From the NCBI RefSeq assembly GCF_001667035.1, contig NZ_LZIR01000040.1, forward strand, positions 1-64,000: 64,000 nucleotides of DNA, written 5' to 3'. A program made the translations under genes and the position numbers. The notes under the pieces are model-generated. The model did not search any database. It had not been told where the DNA came from and worked only from the letters and a program-made list of their open reading frames with translations. This document shows, one piece after another, positions 51,112 through 60,597 of this stretch. The stretch comes from Mycobacterium sp. 852002-51057_SCH5723018 (GTDB lineage Bacteria > Actinomycetota > Actinomycetes > Mycobacteriales > Mycobacteriaceae). Numbering within the stretch: position 1 is the first letter of the stretch; every line of letters starts with the position of its first letter.

Positions 51112-53631
51112 TCAGATCGTCACGGTCAGCGGCCACACGTTCCAGATCTCGTCGCAATACTGGGCGATGGCGCGATCGGACGAGAACTTACCGCTGCGTG
51201 CGGTGTTCAGGATGGACATCCTCGTCCACGCATCCCGATCCTGCCACGCGGCGCTCACCCGGTCCTGGCACTCCACATAGGACGCGTAGTCGGCGCACAC
51301 CAGGAAGGGGTCGTCGTAGCGGATGTTGTCCACCAGCGGCCGGAAGACCTCTGTGTCCCCGTGCGAGAACGTCCCGCCGGCAATGAGATCCAGGACGGTG
51401 CCCAACTCGTCGTTGCCGTCGATGTAGTCGGCGGGGCGGTATCCCTTCACCTTGAGCGCCTCGACCTCCTGCTCCGTCAGGCCGAACAGGAAGAAGTTTT
51501 CCGGCCCGACCTCGTCGCGCATCTCGACGTTCGCGCCGTCGAGGGTGCCGATGGTCAGGGCACCGTTGATCATGAACTTCATGTTCCCGGTGCCCGATGC
51601 CTCCTTGCCCGCGGTGGAGATCTGTTCGGACAAATCGGCGGCCGGGTAGATCATGTGCGCGTTCTGCACGTTGAAGTTCGGCACGAACGCCACCTTGAGG
51701 AACCGGTTCACGTCCGGATCGGCGTTGACGGTCTCACCGACGGCGTTGATCAGCTTGATGATCCGTTTCGCCATGAAATAGCCCGGGGCCGCCTTGCCGC
51801 CGAAGACGAATGCCCGCGGCGGAATTGACAGATCCGGGTTCTGCTTGAGCCGGTGGTACAGCGCGACGATGTGCAGCACGTTGAGGTGCTGCCGCTTGTA
51901 CTCGTGGATGCGCTTGACCTGGACGTCGAACATCCAGTCCGGGCTCAACTCGACGCCCGCCACCGAACGTATGTACTTGGCCAGGCGCGCCTTGTTGTTG
52001 CGTTTGATGTCGCGCCACTGCTGGCGGAAGGAGGCATCGTCGACGAACGGCTCCAGCCCGCGCAGGCGGTCCAGGTCAGTCAGCCAGCCGTCACCGACGG
52101 TGCGGTCCAGCAGCTCCCGCAATCCGGGGTTGGCCAGCGCCAGGAAGCGCCGTGGCGTCACGCCGTTGGTCTTGTTGCTGAATCGCTCGGGCCACAACTC
52201 GTAGAAGTCTTTGAGCACACTGGCTTTCAGCAACTCCGAGTGCAGCGCGGCGACGCCGTTGATGGCGTGGCTGCCGACGGTCGCCAGGTGCGCCATCCGG
52301 ATGTTCTTGCCGCCGTCCTCGCCGATCAGCGACATCCGGCGCAGCCGGTCCTCGTCGCCGGGGAAGCGGGCGCGTACCTCGTCGAGGAAGCGACGGTTGA
52401 TCTCGTAGATGATCTCGAGGTGGCGGGGCAACGATTCGGAGAACATCTCCAGCGGCCAGGTCTCCAGCGCCTCGGGCAACAGGGTGTGGTTGGTGTACCC
52501 GAACGTTGCAACCGTGATGTCCCACGCCTCGTCCCAGTCCAGCTGCCTTTCGTCGACCAGCAGCCGCATCAGCTCGGCGACGCCGATCGAGGGATGAGTG
52601 TCGTTGAGCTGCAGGGCGAATCGCTGGGGAAGTTCCCGCACGCCCGCGTCGGCGAGGTCGTCCATGATGTGCAGCACGTGCTGCAGCGAGCAGGATACGA
52701 AGAAGTACTGCTGCAGCAGGCGTAGCCGCTTGCCGGCCTCCGGCTCGTCGTTGGGGTAGAGCACCTTGGTGACCGTCTCGGACGTGACCTCGTCCTCGAC
52801 CGCCTTGTAGTAGTCGCCGGTGTTGAAGGCTTCCAACGCAAACGACTTGACGGCCCGCGCGCTCCACAGCGTCAGCACGTTGCAGGTGTTGACGCCGTAG
52901 CCTTGGATCGGCGTGTCATACGCAACGCCTTTGAGCAGCCGGCCGGGCACCCACTGGGCGCGGTCGTGGCCGGCCTCGTCGGTGTAGTGCTCGGCGTAGC
53001 CGCCCCACTTGACGAGGTAGTTGACGTCGGGTTTGGCTATCTCCCAAGGGTTTCCGTTGTCCAGCCAGTTGTCGGTCTGCTCGACCTGCCAGCCGTCGCG
53101 GATCTCCTGGTCGAAGATGCCGAATTCGTAGCGGATGCCGTAGCCGATCGCCGGACGCTCGAGGGTGGCCAGCGAGTCCAGGTAGCACGCGGCGAGCCGG
53201 CCGAGGCCGCCGTTGCCCAGCCCCGGTTCCTCCTCGCAGGCCAGCACCTCGTCGAGATCCTGGCCCATCGCGGCGAGGGCGGTCTTGGCCGCACGCTCCA
53301 TTTGGAGGTTGAGCAGGTTGTTGCCCAGCTGCGGGCCCATCAGGAATTCGGCTGACAGGTAGCAGGTCACCTTGCGGCCGAGATCCAGCGATGTCTGCGT
53401 CGAGGCGACCCGGCGGTCCTGCATGCGGTCGCGTACCGCGAGCGCGAGCGCCCGGTAGTAGTGCTCGGGACGCAGGGCCGCGGCCGGGCGACCGATCGAG
53501 TAGCGCAGGTGATCGGTGATCGCGCGCTGCAGCGCCGTCGCGCCCATCCCGGTGCGGGAGTGCTCGACGAGGTCGGCTCGGGTGGGGCTGGGCGAGATTC
53601 CGTCGGAGGGCGTCTGCTCGACATCGGTCAT
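51112..53631 (-). CDS. glgP: Glycogen (alpha-glucan) phosphorylase
   Basis: An 839-residue phosphorylase. GNGGLGRLAACYLDSLATLE, GYGIRYEFGIFDQEIRDGWQ and NDTHPSIGVAELMRLLVDE are conserved blocks. The pyridoxal-phosphate lysine lies in EASGTGNMKFMINGALTIGT, followed by LDGANVEM. KTNGVTPRRFLALANPGLRE is also typical. The enzyme removes glucose-1-phosphate from glycogen chains in the cytoplasm. Length and motifs are complete, and the start (MTDVEQTPSDG) matches the usual short N-terminus. It is a single gene on the minus strand. The 237-bp gap to its left (50875-51111) shows only a short leftward coding-like tail of unknown origin. Confidence 0.96.
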   Translation of the reverse strand: MTDVEQTPSDGISPSPTRADLVEHSRTGMGATALQRAITDHLRYSIGRPAAALRPEHYYRALALAVRDRMQDRRVASTQTSLDLGRKVTCYLSAEFLMGPQLGNNLLNLQMERAAKTALAAMGQDLDEVLACEEEPGLGNGGLGRLAACYLDSLATLERPAIGYGIRYEFGIFDQEIRDGWQVEQTDNWLDNGNPWEIAKPDVNYLVKWGGYAEHYTDEAGHDRAQWVPGRLLKGVAYDTPIQGYGVNTCNVLTLWSARAVKSFALEAFNTGDYYKAVEDEVTSETVTKVLYPNDEPEAGKRLRLLQQYFFVSCSLQHVLHIMDDLADAGVRELPQRFALQLNDTHPSIGVAELMRLLVDERQLDWDEAWDITVATFGYTNHTLLPEALETWPLEMFSESLPRHLEIIYEINRRFLDEVRARFPGDEDRLRRMSLIGEDGGKNIRMAHLATVGSHAINGVAALHSELLKASVLKDFYELWPERFSNKTNGVTPRRFLALANPGLRELLDRTVGDGWLTDLDRLRGLEPFVDDASFRQQWRDIKRNNKARLAKYIRSVAGVELSPDWMFDVQVKRIHEYKRQHLNVLHIVALYHRLKQNPDLSIPPRAFVFGGKAAPGYFMAKRIIKLINAVGETVNADPDVNRFLKVAFVPNFNVQNAHMIYPAADLSEQISTAGKEASGTGNMKFMINGALTIGTLDGANVEMRDEVGPENFFLFGLTEQEVEALKVKGYRPADYIDGNDELGTVLDLIAGGTFSHGDTEVFRPLVDNIRYDDPFLVCADYASYVECQDRVSAAWQDRDAWTRMSILNTARSGKFSSDRAIAQYCDEIWNVWPLTVTI

Positions 53632-53826
53632 CGTGGGTCCTAATCCCTAGAGATGGTGGCGACGACACCGGAGCATCACTGACTTGGCCGGCGCGCGCAA
53701 GGCGTCAGTTTGGCAGGGATCGTTGCACACCAGGCGCGGAATTGACGTCCGCCGCGTGAACGCAAGCCGACGTACTGTCGACGAAACGGAATTGGGGACG
53801 AGACGAACGCCGTCGGTGAGCGAAGT

Positions 53827-54666
53827 TCAGCCGTTGGGTTTGAACGTGTACGTCTCACCGTGCGCGAGGTAGATGAACTTCGTAGCCACGTTCGTGGCTT
53901 GGGCCGCCTTCTTGAAGTCGTCGAGTCCCGACAGGAAAACCGAGAAGTCGTTGTAGTGGATCGGGATGGCGGTGCGAGGCTTGGTGATTTCGACGGCCCT
54001 TACGCCCTGCTCACCAGTCATGGTCACCACCGTGACAAGGAAGGTGGTGCCACCGGTGTGAATCAGACCGAGGTCGATGTCGGGATAGCGGCGCGGAATC
54101 TCCTCGAGACTGTCGATGAGCATCGTGTCGCCGGTTATGTAGAGCCTGTACAGGTGCTCGGCGTGATGGCTGAAGTCCAGCATGTGTCCGTTAACCGGCA
54201 TCAGCAGTTCGTTGACCGCCTCATCCGTGGAGTGCTTGCCCGGCATAGCGGTGATGGTCAGGGTCGCCTCGCCTTTGTGCACCTCCAGAGATTCCCAGGT
54301 GCCCAGTGGATGGCCTCGCTCAAAACCGAGAGCGCTCAGCTTGTCCACCGCATCAGCCGTCGAGACGATGGGCAGCTTCTTGTCGAGCTCTTCGGCGGCC
54401 ACATCATCGAAATGATCGCCGTGATAATGCGACAACACGATCAGATCTATTGGGGGGAGGTCAGCGATCTGGCAAGCCGGCTCCACCTCACGTCGGGCCC
54501 AGATGCCATGACCCAGATAGACGTGCTCGCCTTTGTGCAGGAAGGCGGGATCGGTGAGGATGGTCAGCCCTCCGAAACGGATCAACGTGGTGGCGTTACC
54601 GATGAAGTACACGTCGCCCTCGTCGAAATCTGCCGTCTCGCCGCTGGTTAGCTCCAAAGAAGTCAT
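53827..54666 (-). CDS. Metallo-beta-lactamase-fold hydrolase (UlaG-like)
   Basis: A 279-residue metal-dependent hydrolase. The first strand pair YFIGNATTLIRFGGLTILTD and PAF is followed by the zinc motif LSHYHGDHFD (HxHxDH type). TAMPGKHSTDE, LYITGDTMLIDSL and PIHYNDFSVF supply further ligands. The pattern resembles L-ascorbate-6-phosphate lactonase-like (UlaG) proteins. The start is ATG 54666. A divergent MFS transporter gene begins 142 bases away. Substrate unknown. Confidence 0.85.
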   Translation of the reverse strand: MTSLELTSGETADFDEGDVYFIGNATTLIRFGGLTILTDPAFLHKGEHVYLGHGIWARREVEPACQIADLPPIDLIVLSHYHGDHFDDVAAEELDKKLPIVSTADAVDKLSALGFERGHPLGTWESLEVHKGEATLTITAMPGKHSTDEAVNELLMPVNGHMLDFSHHAEHLYRLYITGDTMLIDSLEEIPRRYPDIDLGLIHTGGTTFLVTVVTMTGEQGVRAVEITKPRTAIPIHYNDFSVFLSGLDDFKKAAQATNVATKFIYLAHGETYTFKPNG

Positions 54667-54808
54667 GGTGGGCTCGCCCTCCTCGGGTCGGGCTGCGGAT
54701 GCCGCCAGCTTCAGTCTGGGCCAGAAAATGCCAACGGGCCAGGCGAACATTTGTCTCATCCGTAGCACAATCGCAGGCGGCACACTCGTCGCACTCTGGA
54801 GGTTTGCC

Positions 54809-56284
54809 GTGAACCAGCCGCCCCAGCTGCAGCTGGGGTCGGACGGTGCGCGCTGGCTGATCGCCGCGGCCGTCCTCGGCTCCGGGATCGCGCTGCTCGA
54901 CGGCACGGTCGTCAACGTCGCGCTGCCCGCCATCGGACGCCAACTGGGTGGCGGCCTGACCGACCAGCAGTGGGTCCTGGACGGTTACCTCTTGACGTTG
55001 AGCGCGCTGCTGTTGTCCGGGGGCGCTGCGGGCGACCGTTACGGTCGCCGGCGCGTCTTCATCGCCGGGCTGGTCGTGTTTACCGTGGCCTCCCTCGGCT
55101 GCGGTCTTGCGCCGACCATCGGCTGGCTGATCGGGGCTCGGCTGGTGCAGGGCATCGGTGCCGCGGCGCTCGTGCCCGGCAGCCTCGCCCTGATCGATGC
55201 GGGCATCACCGACGAGGACCGGGGCCGCGCCGTGGGGATCTGGGCGGGCATGTCCGGGGTGACGACGGCGCTGGGCCCGTTTATCGGCGGCTGGCTCGTG
55301 GACGCGGCGTCGTGGCGGTGGGTGTTCTTCCTGAACCTTCCGCTCGCCGCGGCGGTGGTGTGGATCGCCGCGCGGCACATCCCGGAGTCTCGCGATCCGG
55401 CCGCGCGAGGCCGCCCCGATGTCCTCGGGACCGCCGCTGTCACGCTCGGTCTCGCCGGGGTGAGCTACGCGCTCATCGAGAGCCCTTCGCGCGGTTGGAC
55501 TTTGATCACCGTGACCGCCGCCGTGGTAGGCGCGGTGGCGCTGGCCGCTTTCCCGCTGATCGAGCAGCGCGCGCAGTCACCCATCCTGCCTCTCACACTG
55601 TTTCGCTCCAGCCAATTCACCGGTGCCAACCTGACGACCCTGGCCGTGTACACGGCGGTCGGCGGCGCATTGTTCCTACTGGCATTGCAGCTGCAGGAAA
55701 GCCTGCACTACTCGGCGCTTGCCGCCGGGCTGGCGCTGCTGCCGATGACGGTCATCATGCTGATCGGCTCTCCGTGGGCCGGTGCGTTGGGGCAGCGGAC
55801 GGGTCCGCGGCTGCCCATGACGGTCGGGCCGCTGATCGCCGCCGCGGGCCTGGCGTTGATGGCACGCACCGTGCCCGGCGCGACCTATCTCGGGGCGGTC
55901 CTGCCCGCGGTGGTCGTGTTCGGCGTCGGACTGGCGATCACCGTGGCGCCGCTGACCGCGGCCGTTCTTTCCGCCGTGCCCGACACCTATGCCGGCACCG
56001 CCTCCGGCGCCAACAACGCCATTTCGCGCGTCGCCGGGCTACTGGCCATCGCGGTGCTGCCGGTCGCGGCCGGCATCCATGCCGGGCCGGGGCAGCCGCT
56101 CGGCCCCGGCTTCTCGATCGCGATGCTCATCGCCGCCGCCTGCTGCGTCGTCGGCGGAATCACCGCGGCGCTGACCATCCGCACCGGCGCCGACTTCGCA
56201 CATCAGGTGCTGCCCGGGATCAACCACGCCTGCCAAGACCCGAGTACCAGGCGGGCCAGCAGCGCCCGGGAGGAAGCGGCCTGA
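54809..56284 (+). CDS. MFS drug/solute exporter (DHA2-type, 14-helix)
   Basis: A 491-residue transporter. After a short N-terminus the first helix reads WLIAAAVLGSGIALLDGTVV and NVALPAIG, the DHA2 motif D1 pattern (LDxTVVNVALP). GDRYGRRRVFIAGLVVF is motif A and GIWAGMSGVTTALGPFIGGW is motif C of antiporters. About 14 hydrophobic segments follow. The family exports drugs or toxic compounds using the proton gradient. GTG at 54809 follows TGGAGG; the longer frame from 54533 overlaps the divergent MBL gene. No adjacent TetR was found. Confidence 0.9.
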   Translation: MNQPPQLQLGSDGARWLIAAAVLGSGIALLDGTVVNVALPAIGRQLGGGLTDQQWVLDGYLLTLSALLLSGGAAGDRYGRRRVFIAGLVVFTVASLGCGLAPTIGWLIGARLVQGIGAAALVPGSLALIDAGITDEDRGRAVGIWAGMSGVTTALGPFIGGWLVDAASWRWVFFLNLPLAAAVVWIAARHIPESRDPAARGRPDVLGTAAVTLGLAGVSYALIESPSRGWTLITVTAAVVGAVALAAFPLIEQRAQSPILPLTLFRSSQFTGANLTTLAVYTAVGGALFLLALQLQESLHYSALAAGLALLPMTVIMLIGSPWAGALGQRTGPRLPMTVGPLIAAAGLALMARTVPGATYLGAVLPAVVVFGVGLAITVAPLTAAVLSAVPDTYAGTASGANNAISRVAGLLAIAVLPVAAGIHAGPGQPLGPGFSIAMLIAAACCVVGGITAALTIRTGADFAHQVLPGINHACQDPSTRRASSAREEAA

Positions 56285-56354
56285 GGCCGTAATGGAGCGC
56301 CATCTGTCTCGATGTGTGGGTTGGCGCACAGCGATTTTCAGCTAGATTCCGGGG

Positions 56355-57200
56355 ATGACATTGACGACGTGGGATGTCGACGGGCGCAAGGTGTTTGGGG
56401 TTGCCGCCGGCAGCGGCGAGCCGGTGCTGATGCTGCACGGCTACCCGCAAAGCGCGTCCTGTTGGCGGCACGTGATCGGGGCGCTGGCCGAAAACCACTA
56501 TGTCGTGGCACCGGATTGGCCCGGTTTCGGCCGGTCCGATCCGCCAGCGACCGCGCCGACTTATGACAACGAGATAGACCGGCTGGAACGATTCGTGCAG
56601 CGCTTGGGGTGGCGACGATTCAACCTATGCGCCCACGATTACGGCGGCTTCATAGGTCTCGGTTACGTCATTCGCCACCCCGAACGGGTGCAGCGACTGG
56701 CTCTGCTGAACACCCGCGCACACGGCATCTTCCGCCCCTGGTTCTACCGGTTCTCGTTGGGCCAACACTGGGCCGCGACGCAGCCGGTTGTGTCGGCGGC
56801 CGCCCAGCGTCTTCCGCTGGCCGCGCTGCACCACATCGTCCTGGCCCGCTACCGAAGTATCGGCTGTTTCGACACCGCGCTGGAAGCCGAATACCTGGGC
56901 TGGATGAACACACCGCAAGGAAGGCGGACATTTTGGGAGTTCTTCGCCCACTACTCGGTGCCTGCCATCGGTTGGCTGGCGGACGGACTGGCGACCATAT
57001 CGTGCCCGGCCGCGGTGATCTGGGGCGACCGCGACCCCTACATTCCGTTTGACACCGCCCGCGAACTGGCCGATCGCATGCCCGACGCCAGGCTGATTCG
57101 CTTGCCCGGTGCCGACCACTACGTCATGGAGGAACGCCCCCGCGAGGTGACGGACGCGTTGCTAAGCCTGCTGGGAGTGGCCGCGGCGCCTAGCTTGTGA
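56355..57200 (+). CDS. Alpha/beta-hydrolase (dehalogenase/epoxide-hydrolase-like)
   Basis: A 281-residue hydrolase. HGYPQSASCW is the oxyanion motif. CAHDYGGFIG gives Asp as nucleophile, as in haloalkane or fluoroacetate dehalogenases and epoxide hydrolases. WGDRDPYIPFDTARELADRM supplies the charge-relay Asp and GADHYVMEERP the His. DWPGFGRSDPP is typical. The start is ATG 56355. Its end overlaps the convergent secreted peptidase gene by 11 bases. No direct substrate evidence. Confidence 0.87.
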   Translation: MTLTTWDVDGRKVFGVAAGSGEPVLMLHGYPQSASCWRHVIGALAENHYVVAPDWPGFGRSDPPATAPTYDNEIDRLERFVQRLGWRRFNLCAHDYGGFIGLGYVIRHPERVQRLALLNTRAHGIFRPWFYRFSLGQHWAATQPVVSAAAQRLPLAALHHIVLARYRSIGCFDTALEAEYLGWMNTPQGRRTFWEFFAHYSVPAIGWLADGLATISCPAAVIWGDRDPYIPFDTARELADRMPDARLIRLPGADHYVMEERPREVTDALLSLLGVAAAPSL

Positions 57201-57924
57201 CCGTCATCTGCTCGTCGCTGCTGGCCCACGATCGGCTGAAGATGTCGATCGGTACCTGTTCGTCCCGGCCATCCTCGATGCCGCTGTCATTGAGGTGCAC
57301 GACGCCGAGGGCGGTGTCGATACCGGTGACCACCACGGCGTGGTCGGCTTGTGGTTCGCCGTCGGAGGTCTTGTCCTCCACCGGCTCACCCCAGATCAGC
57401 TCGGAGTTGACCCCGACGATCACCTTGTGGCCCTTGGCCAGATCCTGCTCGAGCGCCACCGTCCCGGTGGGTACACCGGTCTTTGCGGCGCGTTGCCTGT
57501 CGGTGCTCACGGCGTGGACGCCGTAGTGCGCGAGCAGCGCCGGTTCATCGTCGAACGAGGTGCCGCTGCCGGGCTTGCGCTTGTTGGGTTTCGTGTAGAT
57601 CGGCCCGGAGTGGACGGTGCTCGGGATGGATTGGGCCACCTTGATGACGGCCTGCTCGGAGGGCTGGCGCCCGGTCCGCTCGCCGACGACGTCGGAGACC
57701 GCCATTTCCACGCAGTCGTCGTCATACCCCTGATAGCGCCAGAACGGGGCGGCCGCCGCCGGTTCGCCGTACAGCGTGCCCTGGCCGCGTGGCGAGTCAG
57801 GCGTGCTGGGGGCGGCGTGCGCGCTGCCCGCCGCCAGGCCCAGGGCCATCCCAAGGGCGGCCGCACCCGCCAGCCCCGCGATCCGGGCGGTGCGGCCGGC
57901 GTTCCCAATCCACGTGCTGGTCAT
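57190..57924 (-). CDS. Secreted C39-like peptidase-family protein
   Basis: A 244-residue exported protein. The signal peptide (ARIAGLAGAAALGMALGLAA ending SAHA, then APSTPD) suits Sec export with cleavage after SAHA. The mature part has a papain-like C39 arrangement: Cys in YDDDCVEMAVSDVVGE, His in QADHAVVVTGID and an Asn/Asp in VHLNDSGIED. KGHKVIVGVNSELIWGEPVE fits the central strands. Bacterial C39-like proteins of this size are often secreted hydrolases of unknown target. The ATG start follows a GGGGAC run rather than a strong ribosome-binding site. It converges on the hydrolase at 56355. Confidence 0.75.
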   Translation of the reverse strand: MTSTWIGNAGRTARIAGLAGAAALGMALGLAAGSAHAAPSTPDSPRGQGTLYGEPAAAAPFWRYQGYDDDCVEMAVSDVVGERTGRQPSEQAVIKVAQSIPSTVHSGPIYTKPNKRKPGSGTSFDDEPALLAHYGVHAVSTDRQRAAKTGVPTGTVALEQDLAKGHKVIVGVNSELIWGEPVEDKTSDGEPQADHAVVVTGIDTALGVVHLNDSGIEDGRDEQVPIDIFSRSWASSDEQMTVTS

Positions 57925-57988
57925 GCCGTGTCCCCGTCAAGAAGTGCTCTCGTTGTCTTGATGGATTTCTGTAGAGAGCTCGTCTTCG

Positions 57989-58384
57989 TTACGGGCGGTT
58001 CGGGCCGCCGATCGACGACACGGGAGTGGCTATTTGGTACACGTTTCCGTGGCTGTCTTTCACCATGGCGCGGCGGTCGCCGTAGAACTGATCGGCTGGC
58101 GGCTCGATCACCTGGGCGCCGGCGTCGACGGCACGCCGGTAGGCCTCGTCGGTGTCGTCGACGTAGATGTAAAGGAACGCCGGGAAGTGCTCGCGTTCAC
58201 CCAGGGAGGAGATCATCACCATCGAGTCGCCGATGACCAATTGAGCGGGACGGTCGGTGAACACCTCACCCTCGGCACCAAAAACCGATCTCAGGAACGA
58301 CGCGCACCCTTCGACGTCTTGCACGACGATCCGCGGAATAATCGACCTCTGCACCGCTGGTGTTGTGCCGGCGTCGTCAGCCAT
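57989..58384 (-). CDS. VOC-family (glyoxalase-like) protein
   Basis: 131 residues. PRIVVQDVEGCASFLRSVFG opens the first beta-alpha module. LVIGDSMVMISSLGE, then FLYIYVDDTDEAYRRAVDAG, and YGDRRAMVKDSHGNVYQIAT complete the PhnB/VOC pattern, with the DPHGNxW-like final motif (KDSHGNVYQIA). Substrate unknown; the family includes antibiotic-resistance and glyoxalase-like members. ATG 58384 was chosen. It is divergent from the alpha/beta-hydrolase at 58458. Confidence 0.85.
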   Translation of the reverse strand: MADDAGTTPAVQRSIIPRIVVQDVEGCASFLRSVFGAEGEVFTDRPAQLVIGDSMVMISSLGEREHFPAFLYIYVDDTDEAYRRAVDAGAQVIEPPADQFYGDRRAMVKDSHGNVYQIATPVSSIGGPNRP

Positions 58385-58457
58385 GACCCCATTGTCAATG
58401 CGCACCGGTGAGATTCAAGGTTGACATCGAGTGGTTACCTGGAAACCTGATCTTCTT

Positions 58458-59372
58458 ATGACGATCCCCGGGCGACCGCTGCGCTTCGATGTCAGCGACG
58501 TGGTCGGGGAGCCTGCATCCCTGGCAGCGTCCTATTATCCGGCGCGCGGCGGCGCTACCGACGGCGCCGTGCTCGTCTGCTTGCCGGGCGGCACTTATAG
58601 CCGTGAGTACTGGGACCTCAGGATTCCGGGACAGCGCGGCTACAGCTTCGCCGACTTCGCCGCCGAGAACGGCTACGGTGTCGTGACCATCGATCCGCTC
58701 GGCACCGGCGAAAGCTCAAAACCTGCGGGCGATTTCGATTTTGCGGATATCGCGGCCGCCCTCGCGCGCGCCGTATCCGAGATGCCGGCCGTGACCGGCG
58801 AACAGGCACCCGCCGTGGCCGTAGCGCATTCGCTGGGTGCCTACCTGGCGATCACCCAGCAATCGCTGTTTTCCAGCTATGCCGGGCTGGCTGCTCTCGG
58901 GTGTACCAATCATCATGTCGCGCCGCTGAATCTGGATGCGGCATTCATCGCCCGGGCTGGAAGCCCGCAGGGCCGCGCCGAGCTTGCCCAGCAGATACCT
59001 GCCGCCCTTCCCGAACCGTATGCCGAGGGCCCGCGCGAGTATTTACAGAGCTGGTTCCACCTCGCCGACGTCCCCGCCGATGTCGTTGCGGCCGACTGCG
59101 TCACGGCAAAGTCGGTCGTACCGCGCGTCTTTGGCACCGCGCTGATCCCCGGCGTTGTGGCTGAGCACGCCGCGCGGATCGACGTTCCGGTGTTTCTCGG
59201 CTACGGCGTCGTCGACGTATCACCGGATCCGCGGGCCGAGGCCGCCGTGTATTGCAGCAGCCCCGACATCACCACCGTCGTGCTGCCCGGCAGCGCACAC
59301 TGCCACAACATGGCGTCGAGCCGGCACCGGTTGTGGCGCCGGCTGCTCGATTGGGTCGCGACCGTAACGTAG
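58458..59372 (+). CDS. Alpha/beta-hydrolase
   Basis: 304 residues. CLPGGTYSREYWDLRIPG replaces the usual HG oxyanion motif. VAHSLGAYL carries the nucleophile Ser (AHSLG). LGYGVVDVSPDP should hold the acid, and LPGSAHCHNMASS the catalytic His. PLGTGESSKP is a typical strand-turn. The frame extends upstream to a GTG at 58431; ATG 58458 begins a conserved-looking MTIPGRPLRFDV. It precedes a DoxX gene by six bases, and the two are probably co-transcribed. Confidence 0.8.
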   Translation: MTIPGRPLRFDVSDVVGEPASLAASYYPARGGATDGAVLVCLPGGTYSREYWDLRIPGQRGYSFADFAAENGYGVVTIDPLGTGESSKPAGDFDFADIAAALARAVSEMPAVTGEQAPAVAVAHSLGAYLAITQQSLFSSYAGLAALGCTNHHVAPLNLDAAFIARAGSPQGRAELAQQIPAALPEPYAEGPREYLQSWFHLADVPADVVAADCVTAKSVVPRVFGTALIPGVVAEHAARIDVPVFLGYGVVDVSPDPRAEAAVYCSSPDITTVVLPGSAHCHNMASSRHRLWRRLLDWVATVT

Positions 59373-59378
59373 GGGATC

Positions 59379-59822
59379 GTGACGCGAAACCTCAACTCGA
59401 AACTGTCCAGGTATGCGCCGGCCGTTCTGAGTCTCTTTCGGTTGGTGTACGGCCTGCTCTTCGCCGCGTATGGCTCGACGATCCTCTTCGGTTGGCCCGT
59501 TCCTTCCGCGGTGCCGGTCGAGGTCGGTGCGTGGCCCGCCTGGTACGCCGGCTTGATCGAATTCGTCGCGGGACTCTTGATCGCCACGGGGTTGTTCACC
59601 CGCGCCGCGGCGTTCATCGCCTCCGGAAACATGGCGGTCGCCTACTTCTGGATGCATCAGCCCCACGCGCTTTGGCCGGTCGGGGATCCTCCGGCGGGCA
59701 ACGGCGGCAGCCTGGCGATCCTCTTCTGCTTCGCCTTCTTCCTGCTGGTCTTTACGGGCGGAGGTAGCTATTCGCTCGATGCTTTGCGCCTCAGTCGCCC
59801 CACCGGCCGTGTGACGCCATGA
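59379..59822 (+). CDS. DoxX-family membrane protein
   Basis: A 147-residue protein with four hydrophobic segments in DoxX order: SLFRLVYGLLFAAYGSTILF, WYAGLIEFVAGLLIATGLFT, AAFIASGNMAVAYFWMHQP and AILFCFAFFLLVFTGGG. The RLVYGLLFAAYGSTILFG opening and the Glu in helix 2 are hallmarks. DoxX members take part in membrane redox or sulfur-stress complexes. The GTG start follows the hydrolase stop by six bases. Its 3' end overlaps the convergent HD-domain gene by 32 bases. Confidence 0.87.
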   Translation: MTRNLNSKLSRYAPAVLSLFRLVYGLLFAAYGSTILFGWPVPSAVPVEVGAWPAWYAGLIEFVAGLLIATGLFTRAAAFIASGNMAVAYFWMHQPHALWPVGDPPAGNGGSLAILFCFAFFLLVFTGGGSYSLDALRLSRPTGRVTP

Positions 59823-60426
59823 CTTCCAATCGGGTGACGCCGTCGTCCTGCCTTTCGCGCAGCACCTCTCCGGGCACCGAATAGGGCGGCGCCGCCTCGG
59901 CGCTGCGCCGAGCGTGCGCGGCGATCGCATCGACCAGCGTCCTCGCCATGGATAGCCGCGGGTAGCGGGCATGGATGGCCGCGGCGGTCTGCTCGTCGAT
60001 GAAGCCGGCGTTGCGGCCGAAATCCATACCGATGCCCGACCGGGTCAGGTAGCAGAGTGCCCCACGCCGATCCGCGATCCCGGCCGAGGTGTGTAGGGCG
60101 ATGGCCTCCCACACGCCGTCGACCACCGCGCGGTCGTAGCCGTGCTCGGTCAGCAGGGCCGCCGCCAGGTCGGCACCCTCCACCTCGAACCGCGCCCTGC
60201 CGGGAGCCGCGGCGCCAACGCCGAGATCGTGCAGCACGCAGGCCAAACACAAGGCCTCACCGTCATATTCCGCGCCGGGCCGGATGCCCTCGTGGGCTGC
60301 GAGCAACTCACCGAAGAAATAACTGCGCACGCTGTGGTGGAACACCGACGGCGACTCGGAGGACTGTGCCAACTGGATCGCGGCTTGGGCGGCGGCGGTG
60401 CGCGGGAGGTCGAGGACTGACTGCAT
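59791..60426 (-). CDS. HD-domain hydrolase (cyanamide-hydratase-like)
   Basis: 211 residues. The metal-binding HD motif appears as SPSVFHHSVRSYFFGELLAA followed by CLACVLHDLGVGA. EGADLAAALLTEHGYD and EAIALHTSAGIADR follow, where further His residues complete the site. The pattern matches cyanamide hydratase-like HD proteins rather than dGTPases. Start ATG 60426 (MQSVLDLPRTAAAQA). It is convergent with the DoxX gene. A divergent SDR gene starts 171 bases to the right; the short gap shows no clear operator. Confidence 0.85.
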   Translation of the reverse strand: MQSVLDLPRTAAAQAAIQLAQSSESPSVFHHSVRSYFFGELLAAHEGIRPGAEYDGEALCLACVLHDLGVGAAAPGRARFEVEGADLAAALLTEHGYDRAVVDGVWEAIALHTSAGIADRRGALCYLTRSGIGMDFGRNAGFIDEQTAAAIHARYPRLSMARTLVDAIAAHARRSAEAAPPYSVPGEVLRERQDDGVTRLEVMASHGRWGD

Positions 60427-60597
60427 GGCACCACGTTAGGGCGGCCGTGGCGCCGCGGGGAGTGGCCAAAAGGCCATAGTGCCCACCATTTAGGCCATGG
60501 CCCGACGCCCGGTGCCGGGACTTCCATTCGTCCGCCGATAATGACATTCTCTGCCTTGGAGAAGGCGTTTCCACGATGCGGTCCGAGGAGGTCGACG

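Noticed and set aside
54533..54808. Longer N-terminus of the MFS transporter
   Set aside because: It would overlap the divergent MBL-fold gene, and the extra residues are the antisense of that gene.
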